From Desulfomicrobium orale DSM 12838 (GTDB lineage: Bacteria; Desulfobacterota; Desulfovibrionia; Desulfovibrionales; Desulfomicrobiaceae): a DNA stretch of 64,000 nucleotides. The position numbers and the translations under genes are program-made. The notes beneath the pieces are model-generated. The model was not told where the DNA came from. It searched no databases and was given only the letters and a program-made list of their open reading frames with translations. Positions 52,084 through 61,955 of this stretch are shown piece after piece (positions within the stretch are counted from its first letter, which is position 1; the number at the start of each line of letters is the position of its first letter). The stretch spans positions 2,108,001 through 2,172,000 of the forward strand of contig NZ_CP014230.1 in assembly GCF_001553625.1 (NCBI RefSeq), written 5' to 3'.

Positions 52084-54011
52084 GCTTCGCCCGGCCCTTC
52101 GGTTCCGCCTGCCAGTTCGCGCAGCACCCGGATGATTCCGTCCCTGTCCAGACCCAGACTGGCCCGCAGGGCGTTCTGGCTGCCATGCTCCACGAATCTG
52201 TCGGGAATCCCCAGACGCCTGAAACGCAGAGAGCCCAAAACGCCCTTATCGGCCAGACATTCCAGCACGGCGGAGCCGAACCCTCCGGCCAGAATGTTTT
52301 CTTCCACCGTCAGCATGAATGGCTGACCGGCCGCCAGTTCCGCCAGCTGATCCTGCGGCAGGGGTTTCACGAAACGGGCGTCGAACACGGCCACGGACCG
52401 GCCCGTTTCTTCATAAAAGCACTGGGCCGCTTCCAGAGCCGGATTGACCCGGCTCCCCAGAGCCACGATCACGCCATCGGCTCCCTCGCGCAGCAGTTCG
52501 CCCCGGCCCAGAGGCAGAATACGCGGTTCTTCGGCCAGGGCCGCGCCCTCGCCCAGACCGCGCGGGTAGCGCAGAGCCACAGGGCCGTTGTGGGCCAGAG
52601 CCGTGGCCAGCATGTGTTGCAGCTCCGGCTCGTTGCGCGGCGCCATGACCGTCAGATTGGGAATGTGGCGCAGGTAGGACAGGTCGAACACTCCATGATG
52701 CGTGGCCCCGTCCTCGCCCACCAGACCGCAGCGGTCCAGACACAGGGTCACGTTCAGATTCTGCAGGCAGACATCGTGCACGATCTGGTCGTAGGAGCGC
52801 TGCATGAAGGTGGAATAGATGGCCACCAGAGGCTTCATCCCCCGGGAAGCCAGGCCTCCGGCGAAGGTCACGGCATGCTGCTCGCAGATGCCCACGTCGA
52901 AAAAGCGGTCGGGAAAACGTTCCGCAAAGCGTTTGAGCCCCGTGCCTTCGGGCATGGCGGCGGTGATGGCCACGATTTTCTCATCTCTTTCAGCCAGCTG
53001 ACACAGGGTGCTGCCGAAAACATCGGTATAGCTCGGCAGCGAACAGGCCGGAAATTTTTTGGCCGCGCCGGTCTCCGGCTCGAAACACCCCACGCCGTGA
53101 AAATGTACCGGATTGTTTTCGGCGGGCTCGTACCCCTTGCCCTTCTTGGTCAGGACATGCACGAGCACCGGCCCTTCCAGTTCGTGGACCTGCCGGAAGA
53201 CGTTGGTCATCATGCGGGTGTCGTGTCCGTTCAGGGGGCCGACATAGGTGAAACGGAAGGCCTCGAAGAGCATGCCCGGCGTGAAGAAGGTCTTGAGCGA
53301 ATCCTCGCTGCGGCGGGCGTACTCGGCGATATCGTCGCCGATGCGCGGGATCTGCCGCATGATGGATTCGGCCTCCCGCTTGAAGCGCTGCACCCAGCGT
53401 CTGGACAGCTTGCGGCTCAGAAAGGAAGACAGCGCCCCGACGTTTCGTGAGATGGACATGGCGTTGTCGTTCAGCACCACGATGAGGTCCTTGCCCAATC
53501 CTCCGGCCTGGTTGAGACCTTCGTAGGCCAGTCCCGCCGTCATGGAGCCGTCGCCGATGATGGCCACCACCTTGTGCTTTCCGCCCTGCAGATCCCTGGC
53601 CGCCGCCATGCCCAGAGCCGCGGAAATGGATGTGGAGGAATGCCCCACCCCGAAATGGTCGTACGGGCTTTCGGCCGGGCGGGGAAACCCGCTGATGCCG
53701 TCCATCTGCCGCAGAGTGTGAAACCGCTCCAGGCGGCCCGTGAGCAGCTTGTAGGCGTAGGACTGATGCCCCACGTCCCAGACAATGCGGTCCTCTTCCG
53801 GATTGAATACGTGAAGAAGCGCCAGAGTCAGTTCCACCACGCCCAGAGAAGGAGCCAGGTGTCCGCCCGTGGTTGATACAGTCTGGATGATCATGCGCCG
53901 GATTTCTTCGCCGAGACGGGTCAGCTCCTTCTCGTCCATTCCCTGCACATCCGCCGGATGTCCGAGAGCGGCCAGCATGGGAAAAAGTTCCGGCAGATTC
54001 CAAGAAGTCAT
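52080..54011 (-). CDS. dxs: 1-deoxy-D-xylulose-5-phosphate synthase
   Basis: 643 residues. Condenses pyruvate and glyceraldehyde-3-phosphate to DXP, for isoprenoids and for thiamine. Family blocks: VSTTGGHLAPSLGVVELTLA, DVGHQSYAYKLLTGR, the thiamine-diphosphate motif GDGSMTAGLAYEGLNQAGGL (with the later NDN), and the transketolase-like C-terminal half with FFDVGICEQHAVTFAGGLA and LDRCGLVGEDGATHHG. ATG 54011 with GGAG six bases upstream. Part of the isoprenoid cluster with ispA. Confidence 0.96.
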   Translation of the reverse strand: MTSWNLPELFPMLAALGHPADVQGMDEKELTRLGEEIRRMIIQTVSTTGGHLAPSLGVVELTLALLHVFNPEEDRIVWDVGHQSYAYKLLTGRLERFHTLRQMDGISGFPRPAESPYDHFGVGHSSTSISAALGMAAARDLQGGKHKVVAIIGDGSMTAGLAYEGLNQAGGLGKDLIVVLNDNAMSISRNVGALSSFLSRKLSRRWVQRFKREAESIMRQIPRIGDDIAEYARRSEDSLKTFFTPGMLFEAFRFTYVGPLNGHDTRMMTNVFRQVHELEGPVLVHVLTKKGKGYEPAENNPVHFHGVGCFEPETGAAKKFPACSLPSYTDVFGSTLCQLAERDEKIVAITAAMPEGTGLKRFAERFPDRFFDVGICEQHAVTFAGGLASRGMKPLVAIYSTFMQRSYDQIVHDVCLQNLNVTLCLDRCGLVGEDGATHHGVFDLSYLRHIPNLTVMAPRNEPELQHMLATALAHNGPVALRYPRGLGEGAALAEEPRILPLGRGELLREGADGVIVALGSRVNPALEAAQCFYEETGRSVAVFDARFVKPLPQDQLAELAAGQPFMLTVEENILAGGFGSAVLECLADKGVLGSLRFRRLGIPDRFVEHGSQNALRASLGLDRDGIIRVLRELAGGTEGPGEA

Positions 54012-54111
54012 CAATACTCCACATGGCGTCCCGGCCGGATGCCCGGCGGCTTTCCGGGACGCGGATTTTCGGTTCCGCGCCTGAAAGGAAAACGCGGCAC
54101 GGCGGGCGCGT

Positions 54112-54999
54112 CTAGTTCGCCCGGTCCAGGATATACCGGGCCACGGCCCGCAGAAAACCGGCCCGCGGATGGGAAAAACCGCTCAGGGCCGCCATGGCCT
54201 GATCCACGCTTTCCCGGGCCAGGGCGCGGCTTCGCTCGATGCCGAGCAGAGCTGGATATGTCGATTTGCCCTGGGCCTCGTCGCTGCCCACGGGCTTGCC
54301 CAGCTGGGCCTCGTCGCCGACCACGTCCAGAATGTCGTCCGTGATCTGGAAAGCAAGTCCCACGGCCCGGCCATAGGCCGAGGCCAGAGCCTGCACACGG
54401 CTGTCCCCGCCGCCCAGAATGGCTCCGGTGACGCAGGAGGACTCGATCATGGCCCCCGTTTTTTTGGCGTGCATTTCCCGCATCCGTTCCAGGTCGGCGG
54501 CCTGGCCCGTCAGTTTCATATCCAGCATCTGTCCGCCGACCATGCCTCTCGGCCCGGCGGCCACGGAGAGGTGATGCAGGGCTTTGAGCACCCTGTCGGC
54601 GGGCAGGTTCACGGACGCGGCCAGGGTAAAGGCTTCCGTCAGCAGACCGTCTCCGGCCAGAATGGCCGTGGCCTCGTCGAACTGTTTGTGATTGGATGGC
54701 TTGCCCCGGCGCAGATCGTCGTTGTCCATGGCCGGCAGATCGTCGTGAATGAGGGAATAGGTGTGGATGCACTCGATGGCGCAGGCGAAATCAAAGGCCG
54801 CGTCCATGCTGCCGCCGGACAGCTCCGTCCAGACCAGACACAGCACGGGCCGCAGGCGCTTGCCCCCGGCCATGAGAGAGTATTTCATGGATTCGACCAG
54901 GGGCGCCGGAGTGCGGCCGTCGGTGAAGATCGCGCCCAGCCCGGCTTCGATCCTGGCGCCCAGAGTGCGCAGTTCCGCTTTCATTTCCTGGGGAGTCAT
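54112..54999 (-). CDS. ispA: Farnesyl diphosphate synthase (polyprenyl synthetase)
   Basis: 295 residues. Condenses DMAPP/GPP with IPP. First aspartate-rich motif HDDLPAMDNDDLRRG (about 85-100), second motif ITDDILDVVGD (about 220-230), GGKRLRP near the N-terminus, and the KQFDEATAILAGDGLL block. The start overlaps the xseB stop (ATGA); dxs follows after 100 bp. Confidence 0.95.
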   Translation of the reverse strand: MTPQEMKAELRTLGARIEAGLGAIFTDGRTPAPLVESMKYSLMAGGKRLRPVLCLVWTELSGGSMDAAFDFACAIECIHTYSLIHDDLPAMDNDDLRRGKPSNHKQFDEATAILAGDGLLTEAFTLAASVNLPADRVLKALHHLSVAAGPRGMVGGQMLDMKLTGQAADLERMREMHAKKTGAMIESSCVTGAILGGGDSRVQALASAYGRAVGLAFQITDDILDVVGDEAQLGKPVGSDEAQGKSTYPALLGIERSRALARESVDQAMAALSGFSHPRAGFLRAVARYILDRAN

Positions 55000-55202
55000 G
55001 CATTTTCCTCCGGCGTGTTTCCGGCGTTTTCGACAATGATTCTGGCCTGCTTCAGTTCCAGAGCGCATTCTCCGGACAGACGCACGCCTTCCTGAAAAAG
55101 CCTGACGCCCTCTTCCAGAGGCACGTCCCCTGCCTCCAGCAAGGCCACGATTTCCCTGACCCGTTCCAGACGTTTTTCAAAAGTCTGCGGCGAATTGGCC
55201 AT
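54996..55202 (-). CDS. xseB: Exodeoxyribonuclease VII small subunit
   Basis: 68 residues in the helical-hairpin XseB fold: FEKRLERVREIVALLEAGDV, then PLEEGVRLFQEGVRL and a basic/acidic third helix. It binds XseA, encoded at 56170 beyond the M23 gene. The xseB-ispA-dxs order is widespread in proteobacteria. Confidence 0.93.
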   Translation of the reverse strand: MANSPQTFEKRLERVREIVALLEAGDVPLEEGVRLFQEGVRLSGECALELKQARIIVENAGNTPEENA

Positions 55203-55245
55203 GCCTTCACCTTCCGTGAATGTTGAAACCGGGCCCGAACGGCCC

Positions 55246-56094
55246 TCACTGTTCCGCCTGGAAAAAAAGAGACGACGGGTCCACGGACAGATCGAGAATG
55301 CTCAGGCCGAAATGCAGATGCGGCCCGGTCACCCGGCCGGTCATGCCCACCTTGCCGATAAGCTGGCCCGCCTCGACCATATCGCCTTCCCGGACCAGGA
55401 TTTCACTCAGATGCATGTACATGGTGTGCACGCCCAGGCCGTGATCCACATACACACAGCGCCCCGCATAATAGTGATCCGCCGCCAGCACAACCCGGCC
55501 CGGAGCCGCCGAAAGCACCGGATCGCCTTCGGCGGCGCGCAGATCTAGGCCCCGGTGCGGATTACGCGGCTGTCCGTTGAAAAACCGCCGCAGACCATAG
55601 GCGCTGGTCACGTCTCCGGGCACAGGCCGGGCCAGGGGCAAAACCAGATGGTTCACTTCGGAAACAGCGCCCAGCACCTTGCGGATCTGCTTGTGCTCCC
55701 GTGCTATGCGCTCCTGGGCGGCGGGCGGCGGCGTGGCCATGTTTTTGGCCACGGTCAGACGCTGCTCGGGAAAATCCCGGTCCTCGACGGTGATAACGGA
55801 CTCCGCCGACAAAGATGCTGAACCCGGCCGGGTCACGCGCAGCCGGTATATACCGGGCCTGGACTTGAGCACGTCCGTACCCAGCAGAAAATCCACACGG
55901 GTTTCGCCGTTACCGGGGATGGTCATTTTTCTGTCCGCCCACTCCACCCGCAGCCTGTCCATGGGCGTGTCGGCCTCCACCCGGACATGAAACGGCAGGC
56001 CGATACCTACCGCCGAGGGGCATTCCACCCGTATCTGTTCCGCGTGGACGGGCAGAGCCACGGCCAGAAAACACAAAAAAAGCATGTGACGCAT
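55246..56094 (-). CDS. M23-family peptidase, periplasmic
   Basis: 282 residues. Signal peptide (MRHMLFLCFLAVALPVHA), an N-terminal beta domain (about 20-120), then a LytM/M23 domain with the zinc ligands in PHRGLDLRAAEGDPV (HxxxD) and TGPHLHFGL (HxH); both sets are present, so an active endopeptidase is expected. Start ATG 56094 with GAGGGAAG; an upstream TTG is less likely. Probably cleaves peptide bonds of peptidoglycan during growth or division. Confidence 0.92.
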   Translation of the reverse strand: MRHMLFLCFLAVALPVHAEQIRVECPSAVGIGLPFHVRVEADTPMDRLRVEWADRKMTIPGNGETRVDFLLGTDVLKSRPGIYRLRVTRPGSASLSAESVITVEDRDFPEQRLTVAKNMATPPPAAQERIAREHKQIRKVLGAVSEVNHLVLPLARPVPGDVTSAYGLRRFFNGQPRNPHRGLDLRAAEGDPVLSAAPGRVVLAADHYYAGRCVYVDHGLGVHTMYMHLSEILVREGDMVEAGQLIGKVGMTGRVTGPHLHFGLSILDLSVDPSSLFFQAEQ

Positions 56095-56169
56095 CGCTTC
56101 CCTCAACTGAAATGCATCCGGCCGGGAGGGCCGGAAAGTTCATATTCTGTAAAATTCCTGTCCGTGACT

Positions 56170-57543
56170 TCACTCTGCCTCGGTCACCCGGGCGCCGAAT
56201 TCGCCGTCGGCCACGCGGACGCGAATATCGTCTCCGTCGGCCACATCCGAACATGAACGCACAAACCGCCCCCGGCCATCGCGCACCAGAGCGTATCCCC
56301 GTGCCAGCGGTGCCTGCGGGTCCAGTGCGGCCAGCCGTCCATCCAGACTTAAGGCCGCGGTCTCGCGGGCCCGTAAAAATCCGGCCGCGGCCTGATCCAG
56401 AGCCGCGCGGGAGCGGTCCAGTTCCGCCCGCAGGGCCAGCATCCGGGCCGGACCAAATTCCCGGCGCAGACGCTCTCCCGTGAGGGCCAGATCGGCCAGT
56501 CTTTTGTCCATCATGTTCCGGATGACTTGACGCAGCCGCCCTTCGAGCCGCTCCAGCTCAAAGGCGCCCCGCTCCACGTGCCGGGCCGGAGAATGGCGCA
56601 TAAGACGATGCTTCCCGGCCTCCAGAACGATTTCGCGGGCTGCCAGAAAACGGCGGATGCCCCGGTCCAGAGCCAGAAAGCTCTCATCCGCCCGCTGGCG
56701 CAGCACGGCGCGTTCAGTCCACAGCAGCTGCGCCGCATGAGACGGCGTGGCTGCACGCAAATCGGCCACAAAATCGGCGATGGTGGTGTCCACCTCGTGC
56801 CCCACGCCGGTCAGAACCGGCACTCGGGCGCGAAAAATGGCCTCGGCCACGGTTTCCGTGTTGAAGGCCCACAGATCCTCCAGAGAGCCGCCGCCGCGAA
56901 TAAGCACGATGACCTCGGCCCAGCCGTCGCCGTCGGCCTGGTCCAGAGCGGCCGCAATCCGGGCCGGAGCCGCTTCTCCCTGCACCAGTGACGGATACAG
57001 GCGCACGGTGCATCCATATCCCCTGTCCCCGGCCACGCGCAGGAAATCCTGCAGAGCCGCGCCCTGCGGCGCGGTGATCACGGCCACCCGGCGCGGATTG
57101 CCCGGCAGGACGAGCTTTCTGTCCGCGTCGAAAAATCCTCTGGCCGCGAGCTTGGCCTTCATGGCCTCGAAAGCCACGGCCAGCTCGCCCATGCCCTGCT
57201 CCTGCACCAGCTCCGCCACCAGCTGATACACGCCACGCGGCGGGTACACGTTCATGCGCCCGGCCACGAGCACTTCCAGACCGTCGGCAAGTTTGAGAGG
57301 CTCACCCGTTTCCACCTCGCCGGTGAGCGGATTGATGCGTTCCCCGCCTCCCCCCCCGGGCCGGGCTCCCTTGAACCAGACCACATTCAGGACGGCCTCT
57401 TCGTCGCGCAGGGAAAAATAGACATGCCCGGACGGCGGCGCGGACAGGTTGGTTATCTGCCCGCGCACCCACACGAACGGAAATTCTCCTTCAAGAACAT
57501 CCTTGACGGCCTGGGTCAGGGTACGGACGGTGAAAATGTGCAT
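56170..57543 (-). CDS. xseA: Exodeoxyribonuclease VII large subunit
   Basis: 457 residues. N-terminal OB-fold (FPFVWVRGQITNLSAPPSGH, VYFSLRDEEAVLNVVWFKGA), catalytic core with PGNPRRVAVITAPQGAALQD, VIVLIRGGGSLEDLWAFNTE and VPVLTGVGHEVDTTIADFVA, then the coiled-coil C-terminal domain (about 290-420) that binds XseB, and the closing GYALVRDGRG. Complete in length and motifs. Confidence 0.95.
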   Translation of the reverse strand: MHIFTVRTLTQAVKDVLEGEFPFVWVRGQITNLSAPPSGHVYFSLRDEEAVLNVVWFKGARPGGGGGERINPLTGEVETGEPLKLADGLEVLVAGRMNVYPPRGVYQLVAELVQEQGMGELAVAFEAMKAKLAARGFFDADRKLVLPGNPRRVAVITAPQGAALQDFLRVAGDRGYGCTVRLYPSLVQGEAAPARIAAALDQADGDGWAEVIVLIRGGGSLEDLWAFNTETVAEAIFRARVPVLTGVGHEVDTTIADFVADLRAATPSHAAQLLWTERAVLRQRADESFLALDRGIRRFLAAREIVLEAGKHRLMRHSPARHVERGAFELERLEGRLRQVIRNMMDKRLADLALTGERLRREFGPARMLALRAELDRSRAALDQAAAGFLRARETAALSLDGRLAALDPQAPLARGYALVRDGRGRFVRSCSDVADGDDIRVRVADGEFGARVTEAE

Positions 57544-57637
57544 AACGGGGAGCTGTCAGGATAGCGGCGGCAGGATGAATTTCTTCCGGAACAATGCGTT
57601 TTTCATGCAGCACCTGAAAAAATTGTCGTCACAGTTA

Positions 57638-57976
57638 TCATTCATCCACAGTCGTGAACCCAGTTCCGGAACGCACGAAAAGCGGACGTGAGACCGCATC
57701 GATATGAGTGCGAAGCGGCGGGTGGTTGATGGCGGCGTAGCTTTTGACATCCACGGAAAATGGCAGAGAGCTTTCCTGAAACAGCGTCCACAGCCGGGCG
57801 CAGACGGCCTCGTCGATATCGCCGTACAGCACCAAGTCCAGATCGGAGTTCGGGCGCTGCCGTCCCGTGGCGCGCGAACCGAATACCGCCACCCGTTCAA
57901 CGCCTTTTCCCTCGGCATTCAGTATCTCGCGCAACACATCCCGCTGGGCGGCGGACAAGCCGAACATTTCCTTCAT
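57638..57976 (-). CDS. MntA-like nucleotidyltransferase (antitoxin of a HepT/MntA-type pair)
   Basis: 112 residues. Minimal nucleotidyltransferase with the exact GSX10DXD motif (GSRATGRQRPNSDLD, about residues 33-47), the catalytic site by which MntA adds AMP to a tyrosine of its HEPN partner. Overlaps the upstream HEPN gene by 4 bp (ATGA). Family knowledge: MntA neutralises HepT by AMPylation; HI0073-like enzymes are the alternative name for the same fold. Confidence 0.85.
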   Translation of the reverse strand: MKEMFGLSAAQRDVLREILNAEGKGVERVAVFGSRATGRQRPNSDLDLVLYGDIDEAVCARLWTLFQESSLPFSVDVKSYAAINHPPLRTHIDAVSRPLFVRSGTGFTTVDE

Positions 57977-58404
57977 GACATCCGCGCCTGCCGGGCCAGC
58001 ATGAATTCGTACAGTTCACCGAACGCCTCCATGTAGCTCAGACGAATATCGCCGATCACCCGTTCGAAGGCCGCAAGATCGTAAGTATGCGACATGCGGT
58101 TGCGCGCATCCAGAGCCTTCTGCCAGGCTTCGCCACGTTTTATGATCCCGGCCTCGAAGGCCCGGCGGATCACCGTGCGGGGCGTGATCTGCTCCAGCAC
58201 CACATTTTCGCTCTCCAGATAATCCTTCAGGGTCTTCCATGCCAGTTCCACCGTGTATTCAAACCGCTGAATCACCCCCTCCTTTTCCAGCTGGGTCAAA
58301 GCTCTGTCCTGTTCCAGAGCTTCGCGCAGCAGAAGAAAAGCCCGACAGTAATTCTCGAACCGGTAATGCCAGCGGGGAGTGGAATCGGTCATGGCTGTTT
58401 TCAT
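57973..58404 (-). CDS. HEPN-domain protein (HepT/HI0074 family), candidate toxin
   Basis: 143 residues from ATG 58404 (58392 is also possible), all-helical. FEYTVELAWKTLKDYLE and PRTVIRRAFEAGII are typical of HI0074-type nucleotidyltransferase substrate-binding proteins. DARNRMSHTYD contains RX4HXY, the RNase and AMPylation-target motif of HepT toxins. With the coupled downstream MntA-like gene it makes a likely type VII toxin-antitoxin module; it could also be an HI0073/HI0074 pair of unknown role. Confidence 0.82.
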   Translation of the reverse strand: MKTAMTDSTPRWHYRFENYCRAFLLLREALEQDRALTQLEKEGVIQRFEYTVELAWKTLKDYLESENVVLEQITPRTVIRRAFEAGIIKRGEAWQKALDARNRMSHTYDLAAFERVIGDIRLSYMEAFGELYEFMLARQARMS

Positions 58405-58498
58405 TTTTGTTACGGTTCCTGTGAATATACCGAGCTGGACAATTTGGCGGATGAAAAAATGAAGACGACGGATTCGGATCAAGCTGCCGGCCGCCGCC

Positions 58499-58714
58499 GT
58501 CATACGCCTCCAGTGCCGCGGGAAGCGCTCTGATGACCACGGCCCCGGCGGCAGGAAGGCCTAACAGAACCGCACTCAGCACTTTCTGCCAGGAAGCGCC
58601 GTGAGCTTTGGCCTCGCTCACATGAAAAGGAATGTCCGGCATGCTTCCCGTGGCAGCGAGCACCGCGACATACGCAAGCTCCTCCGTCTTGCCGTCCAGA
58701 ACGCCGTGTCGGTT
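58499..58714 (-). pseudogene. Remnant of a carboxymuconolactone-decarboxylase-family gene
   Basis: Directly after the proS stop the minus strand reads VLDGKTEELAYVAVLAATGS, then FHVSEAKAHGASWQKVLSAV and LGLPAAGAVVIRALPAALEA, the core of an AhpD-like carboxymuconolactone-decarboxylase domain. The N-terminal 30 residues and a start codon are missing, and the CxxC pair is not present (SMPD instead). The end fades after residue YD. A truncated gene copy, not expressed as such. Confidence 0.6.
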
Positions 58715-58715
58715 T

Positions 58716-60458
58716 TCAGCTCCGCTCCCAATCTCCCAGCACCTCGTGCCGCCAGGCCAGAATGGCGTTCTGCCAGTCGGCCACGGGGAGGTCGCGCTTT
58801 TCACCGGTTCTGCGGTTTTTGGCTTCGATCACTCCGCGTTCCAGCCCCTTGCCGCCGATGATGATCTGCATGGGCATGCCCAGCAGGTCGGCTTCGTTGA
58901 ATTTCACGCCGGGCCGCTCGTCGCGGTCGTCAAAAAGGGCGTCGATGTTCTGCGCCTCCAGCCAGTCATGGATTCTCCGCGCCATCCTCATGACGTTTTC
59001 ATCCCGGGCGGACAGGGCCAGCACAGCCACCTCGAAGGGCGCGATGGCCGGAGGAAAGATCATGCCCTGGTCGTCGAAATTCTGCTCGATGCAGGCCGCC
59101 ACCACGCGGCTTACGCCAATGCCGTAGCAGCCCATGATCATGAGCTGTTCCTTGCCGTTCTCGTCCAGAAAAATGGCGTTCATGGCCTGAGAATACTTGA
59201 TCCCCAGCTTGAACACGTGCCCGGCCTCGATGCCCTTGGGCATGACGATGGGTGCGCCGCAGGACGGGCACGGATCGTCCAGGGTGACGGAGCGCAGATC
59301 GGCGTAGCCTGAAGCCGCGGCCTCCGTGGACAGGGCAAAGTCCCGGCGCGGGTCCACATGGATCAGGTGCGCGTCGGCGGCATTGGCCCCGCACACGAAA
59401 TCCGTATCCGAGGCGATCCCGAAATCCGCGTACACGGCATCCACCCTGAGCCCCACGGGTCCGGCAAAGCCCACGGGCGCCCCGGTCCACTTCTCGACCT
59501 GCTCCGGCGTGGCCAGATTGACTTCCGCCGCGTCCAGCAGATTCTTGAGTTTGACCTCGTTCACGTCATGGTCTCCACGCACCAGAACGGCCACGGATTT
59601 GCCGTCCACGTCGAAAAGCAGAGTCTTCAGCACCCGCGCGGGCGAAACTCCCAGAAACGAGGCCACCTCCTCCACCGTGTGCCTGCCCGGCGTGGGCACC
59701 TGTTCGTATGGCGGGCAGGTGCCGTTGCACGGCGCGCCCGGCCGGAGTTCGGCCTTTTCCAGATTGGCGGCCCAGGAGCAGGCCGTGCACACGGCCAGGG
59801 TATCCTCGCCCGTCTCGGCCAGAACCATGAACTCGTGGGAGAAACTGCCGCCGATGGCTCCGGAGTCCGCGCTCACGGCCCGGAACTTGAGCCCCAGGCG
59901 GGTGAAGATGCGGGTGTAGGCCTCGAACATGGCCTGATAGCTCGTGTTGGCGCCCTCTTCGTCCTTGTCGAAGGAATAGGCGTCCTTCATGACAAACTCC
60001 CGGCCGCGCATGAGTCCAAAGCGGGGCCGGATTTCATCCCGGAACTTGGTCTGAATCTGGTACAGATTGAGCGGGAGCTGGCGGTAGGAGCGCACCTCGC
60101 CGCGCACCAGATCGGTGACGACCTCCTCGTGAGTGGGGCCCAGGCAGTAGTCCCGGTCGTGACGGTCGTTCAAGCGCAGCAGTTCCTTGCCGTAGAAATC
60201 CCAGCGTCCGCTTTCCTGCCAGAGGTCGGCGGGCTGGACCATGGGCATGGAGATCTCCAGCGCCCCGGCGCGGTTCATTTCCTCGCGCACGATCCGCGCC
60301 ACCTTGTTCACCGCGCGCAGGCCCAGAGGCATGTAGGTATAGATGCCGCTGGTCAGCTTGCGGATCATGCCCGCGCGCAGCAGCAGTTTGTGGCTTACGA
60401 CCTCGGCCTCGGCCGGAGTTTCCTTGAGAGTGGGAATATAAAACTTGCTGAAAAGCAT
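58716..60458 (-). CDS. proS: Prolyl-tRNA synthetase
   Basis: 580 residues, bacterial-type ProRS with an editing (INS) domain between motifs 2 and 3. Motif 1 region [20 protein letters not shown], class II motif 2 [20 protein letters not shown], editing domain about 230-390, motif 3 [16 protein letters not shown], and the C-terminal anticodon-binding domain (about 470-580). Starts at ATG 60458 with GAGAGGT. Confidence 0.96.
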   Translation of the reverse strand: MLFSKFYIPTLKETPAEAEVVSHKLLLRAGMIRKLTSGIYTYMPLGLRAVNKVARIVREEMNRAGALEISMPMVQPADLWQESGRWDFYGKELLRLNDRHDRDYCLGPTHEEVVTDLVRGEVRSYRQLPLNLYQIQTKFRDEIRPRFGLMRGREFVMKDAYSFDKDEEGANTSYQAMFEAYTRIFTRLGLKFRAVSADSGAIGGSFSHEFMVLAETGEDTLAVCTACSWAANLEKAELRPGAPCNGTCPPYEQVPTPGRHTVEEVASFLGVSPARVLKTLLFDVDGKSVAVLVRGDHDVNEVKLKNLLDAAEVNLATPEQVEKWTGAPVGFAGPVGLRVDAVYADFGIASDTDFVCGANAADAHLIHVDPRRDFALSTEAAASGYADLRSVTLDDPCPSCGAPIVMPKGIEAGHVFKLGIKYSQAMNAIFLDENGKEQLMIMGCYGIGVSRVVAACIEQNFDDQGMIFPPAIAPFEVAVLALSARDENVMRMARRIHDWLEAQNIDALFDDRDERPGVKFNEADLLGMPMQIIIGGKGLERGVIEAKNRRTGEKRDLPVADWQNAILAWRHEVLGDWERS

Positions 60459-60563
60459 GGGGACCTCTCGTGGGTTTCCTGAGGGTTACTGCATGGGAGA
60501 CAAAAACACGCCGCGGGCGGGAATCCTCCCGCCGTGATATTTCATGTCCGTTTAGGCCTGCCG

Positions 60564-61031
60564 TCAGACGAATCTGCCGTCAGAACGCGCGGCCGAAACC
60601 TCTTCCGCCGAAGCGGTCATCCAGCCCGGCGAACTGCCCGTCACCGCGTCGAAATTCTCGATATACGGCTTGATGTCCAGAAGCGGAGTCCCGTTCAGAA
60701 CGTCCACGCCTCTTATGGTGAGCGCGCATCCTTCCACTTTCGTCAGCCGCACGATGGACAGCCCGATGTGGTTCGGCCTCAAGGGAGAACGCGTGGCGAA
60801 CACGCCGCGCTCGCGGGTGTCCAGAAAGGGCGTGACCGTCAGGCGCGTTCTGGCGGCCTTATGAAAAATATAGATCAGATAGACGTGGCTGAATCCGTCC
60901 AGATCTTTCAGCCCTTCGGCGTAGCGCTCCTCGATGCGGACGAGGCCCTCCACATCCCGCGCCCCTCCGGGCTGGACAGGCATGTTTTCCAGCTCCGTGA
61001 ACGGAGAATATATGATTCCTATGGGTTCCAT
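60564..61031 (-). CDS. trmO: TrmO-like tRNA N6-methyltransferase (TsaA/YaeB family)
   Basis: 155 residues. Methylates t6A37 of certain tRNAs with SAM, using a beta-barrel fold. MEPIGIIYSPF at the N-terminus, GLKDLDGFSHVYLIYIFHKA, then RGVFATRSPLRPNHIGLSIV, and GVDVLNGTPLLDIKPYIENF are the four conserved blocks. GGAGGCGGC precedes the start. Ends 105 bp before proS. In archaea and some anaerobes this fold is used for other methylations, so the exact target is inferred. Confidence 0.88.
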   Translation of the reverse strand: MEPIGIIYSPFTELENMPVQPGGARDVEGLVRIEERYAEGLKDLDGFSHVYLIYIFHKAARTRLTVTPFLDTRERGVFATRSPLRPNHIGLSIVRLTKVEGCALTIRGVDVLNGTPLLDIKPYIENFDAVTGSSPGWMTASAEEVSAARSDGRFV

Positions 61032-61061
61032 GCCGCCTCCAGGCCCTCATCCTCCGCAAAA

Positions 61062-61955
61062 TCACCGCTGCGCGTCCGGCTTCGGAGTGAAAAACATCTC
61101 CGCGGCGCGCAGAAAAATCTCCGGAGATTCGGCAAAAGCCGCGTGTTCGGCAAAGGGGATGTTCAGCACATGCACGTCCGGGCGCAGGGCCTGCAACCCG
61201 GCCATGCTCTCCAGCGAGGTCAGAGGGTCCAGATCGCCGCGGACCATCAGGAGCGGCGCCGCCGTTTCAGCCATGCGTTTTCCGGGGTATCCGCCCTCCC
61301 CCAGGTCCGTCCACATCTCCACCGCCCGCGCGACCAGCCGGTCGAAATCCGGCTCCGGGTTCAGACGCTGATAATCGGCGCAGCTTTCGGGAAACATCTC
61401 CGTCCAGTCCCGCGCCGTCATGGAAGAGAGCAACTCCCAGGCCGGATCGGTGGCACTCATTTCCCAGCTCGCGCCCACGGTCACGATTTTTTCCAGCCTT
61501 GCATCGCCTCGCGCCGCGTAGCGGCAGGCCGTGATGCCGCCGTCGCTGAAACCCAGGATGCTGAAGCGCTCCAGCTTCAATGTGTCGATGATGCGCGCCA
61601 GATCATCTTCCAGCGTGGCGTAGGACAGACCGTTTCGCCCCAGAGTTGATCTGCCGTGCCCCCGGCTGTCCACGCCGACGAGCCGGAACTTTCCGGCCAG
61701 AGCCGGAGTAATGGTATTGAAATCTTCCATCTGGCCCAAACCGCCATGCAGCAGAAGCAGGGCGGGAGCGGCAGGGTCGCCCTTTTCCTCCACATAAATC
61801 CGCGCATCACCGCTGGCGACGAAAAAGCCGGACCGATGGTCGAAACGGTCTCTGATACTCATGGACGGCACCTCCGTGGAAGAACAGGTCCGGCAGCAGC
61901 CGGACAACATCATGAAGCCCGCCAGAAGCACGGACAATATGCGGACAGTTTTCAT
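61062..61955 (-). CDS. Lipoprotein alpha/beta hydrolase
   Basis: 297 residues. Lipoprotein signal (MKTVRILSVLLAGFMMLSGC, lipobox LSGC), then a classical alpha/beta-hydrolase: oxyanion-hole LLLHGGLGQ, VGVDSRGHGRS, nucleophile elbow GFSDGG (Ser about 145), acid in VRGDLDPLTS and His in PFAEHAAFAESP. Substrate unknown; esterase or peptidase activity is possible. Coupled by 4 bp (ATGA) with the next upstream gene. Confidence 0.87.
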   Translation of the reverse strand: MKTVRILSVLLAGFMMLSGCCRTCSSTEVPSMSIRDRFDHRSGFFVASGDARIYVEEKGDPAAPALLLLHGGLGQMEDFNTITPALAGKFRLVGVDSRGHGRSTLGRNGLSYATLEDDLARIIDTLKLERFSILGFSDGGITACRYAARGDARLEKIVTVGASWEMSATDPAWELLSSMTARDWTEMFPESCADYQRLNPEPDFDRLVARAVEMWTDLGEGGYPGKRMAETAAPLLMVRGDLDPLTSLESMAGLQALRPDVHVLNIPFAEHAAFAESPEIFLRAAEMFFTPKPDAQR

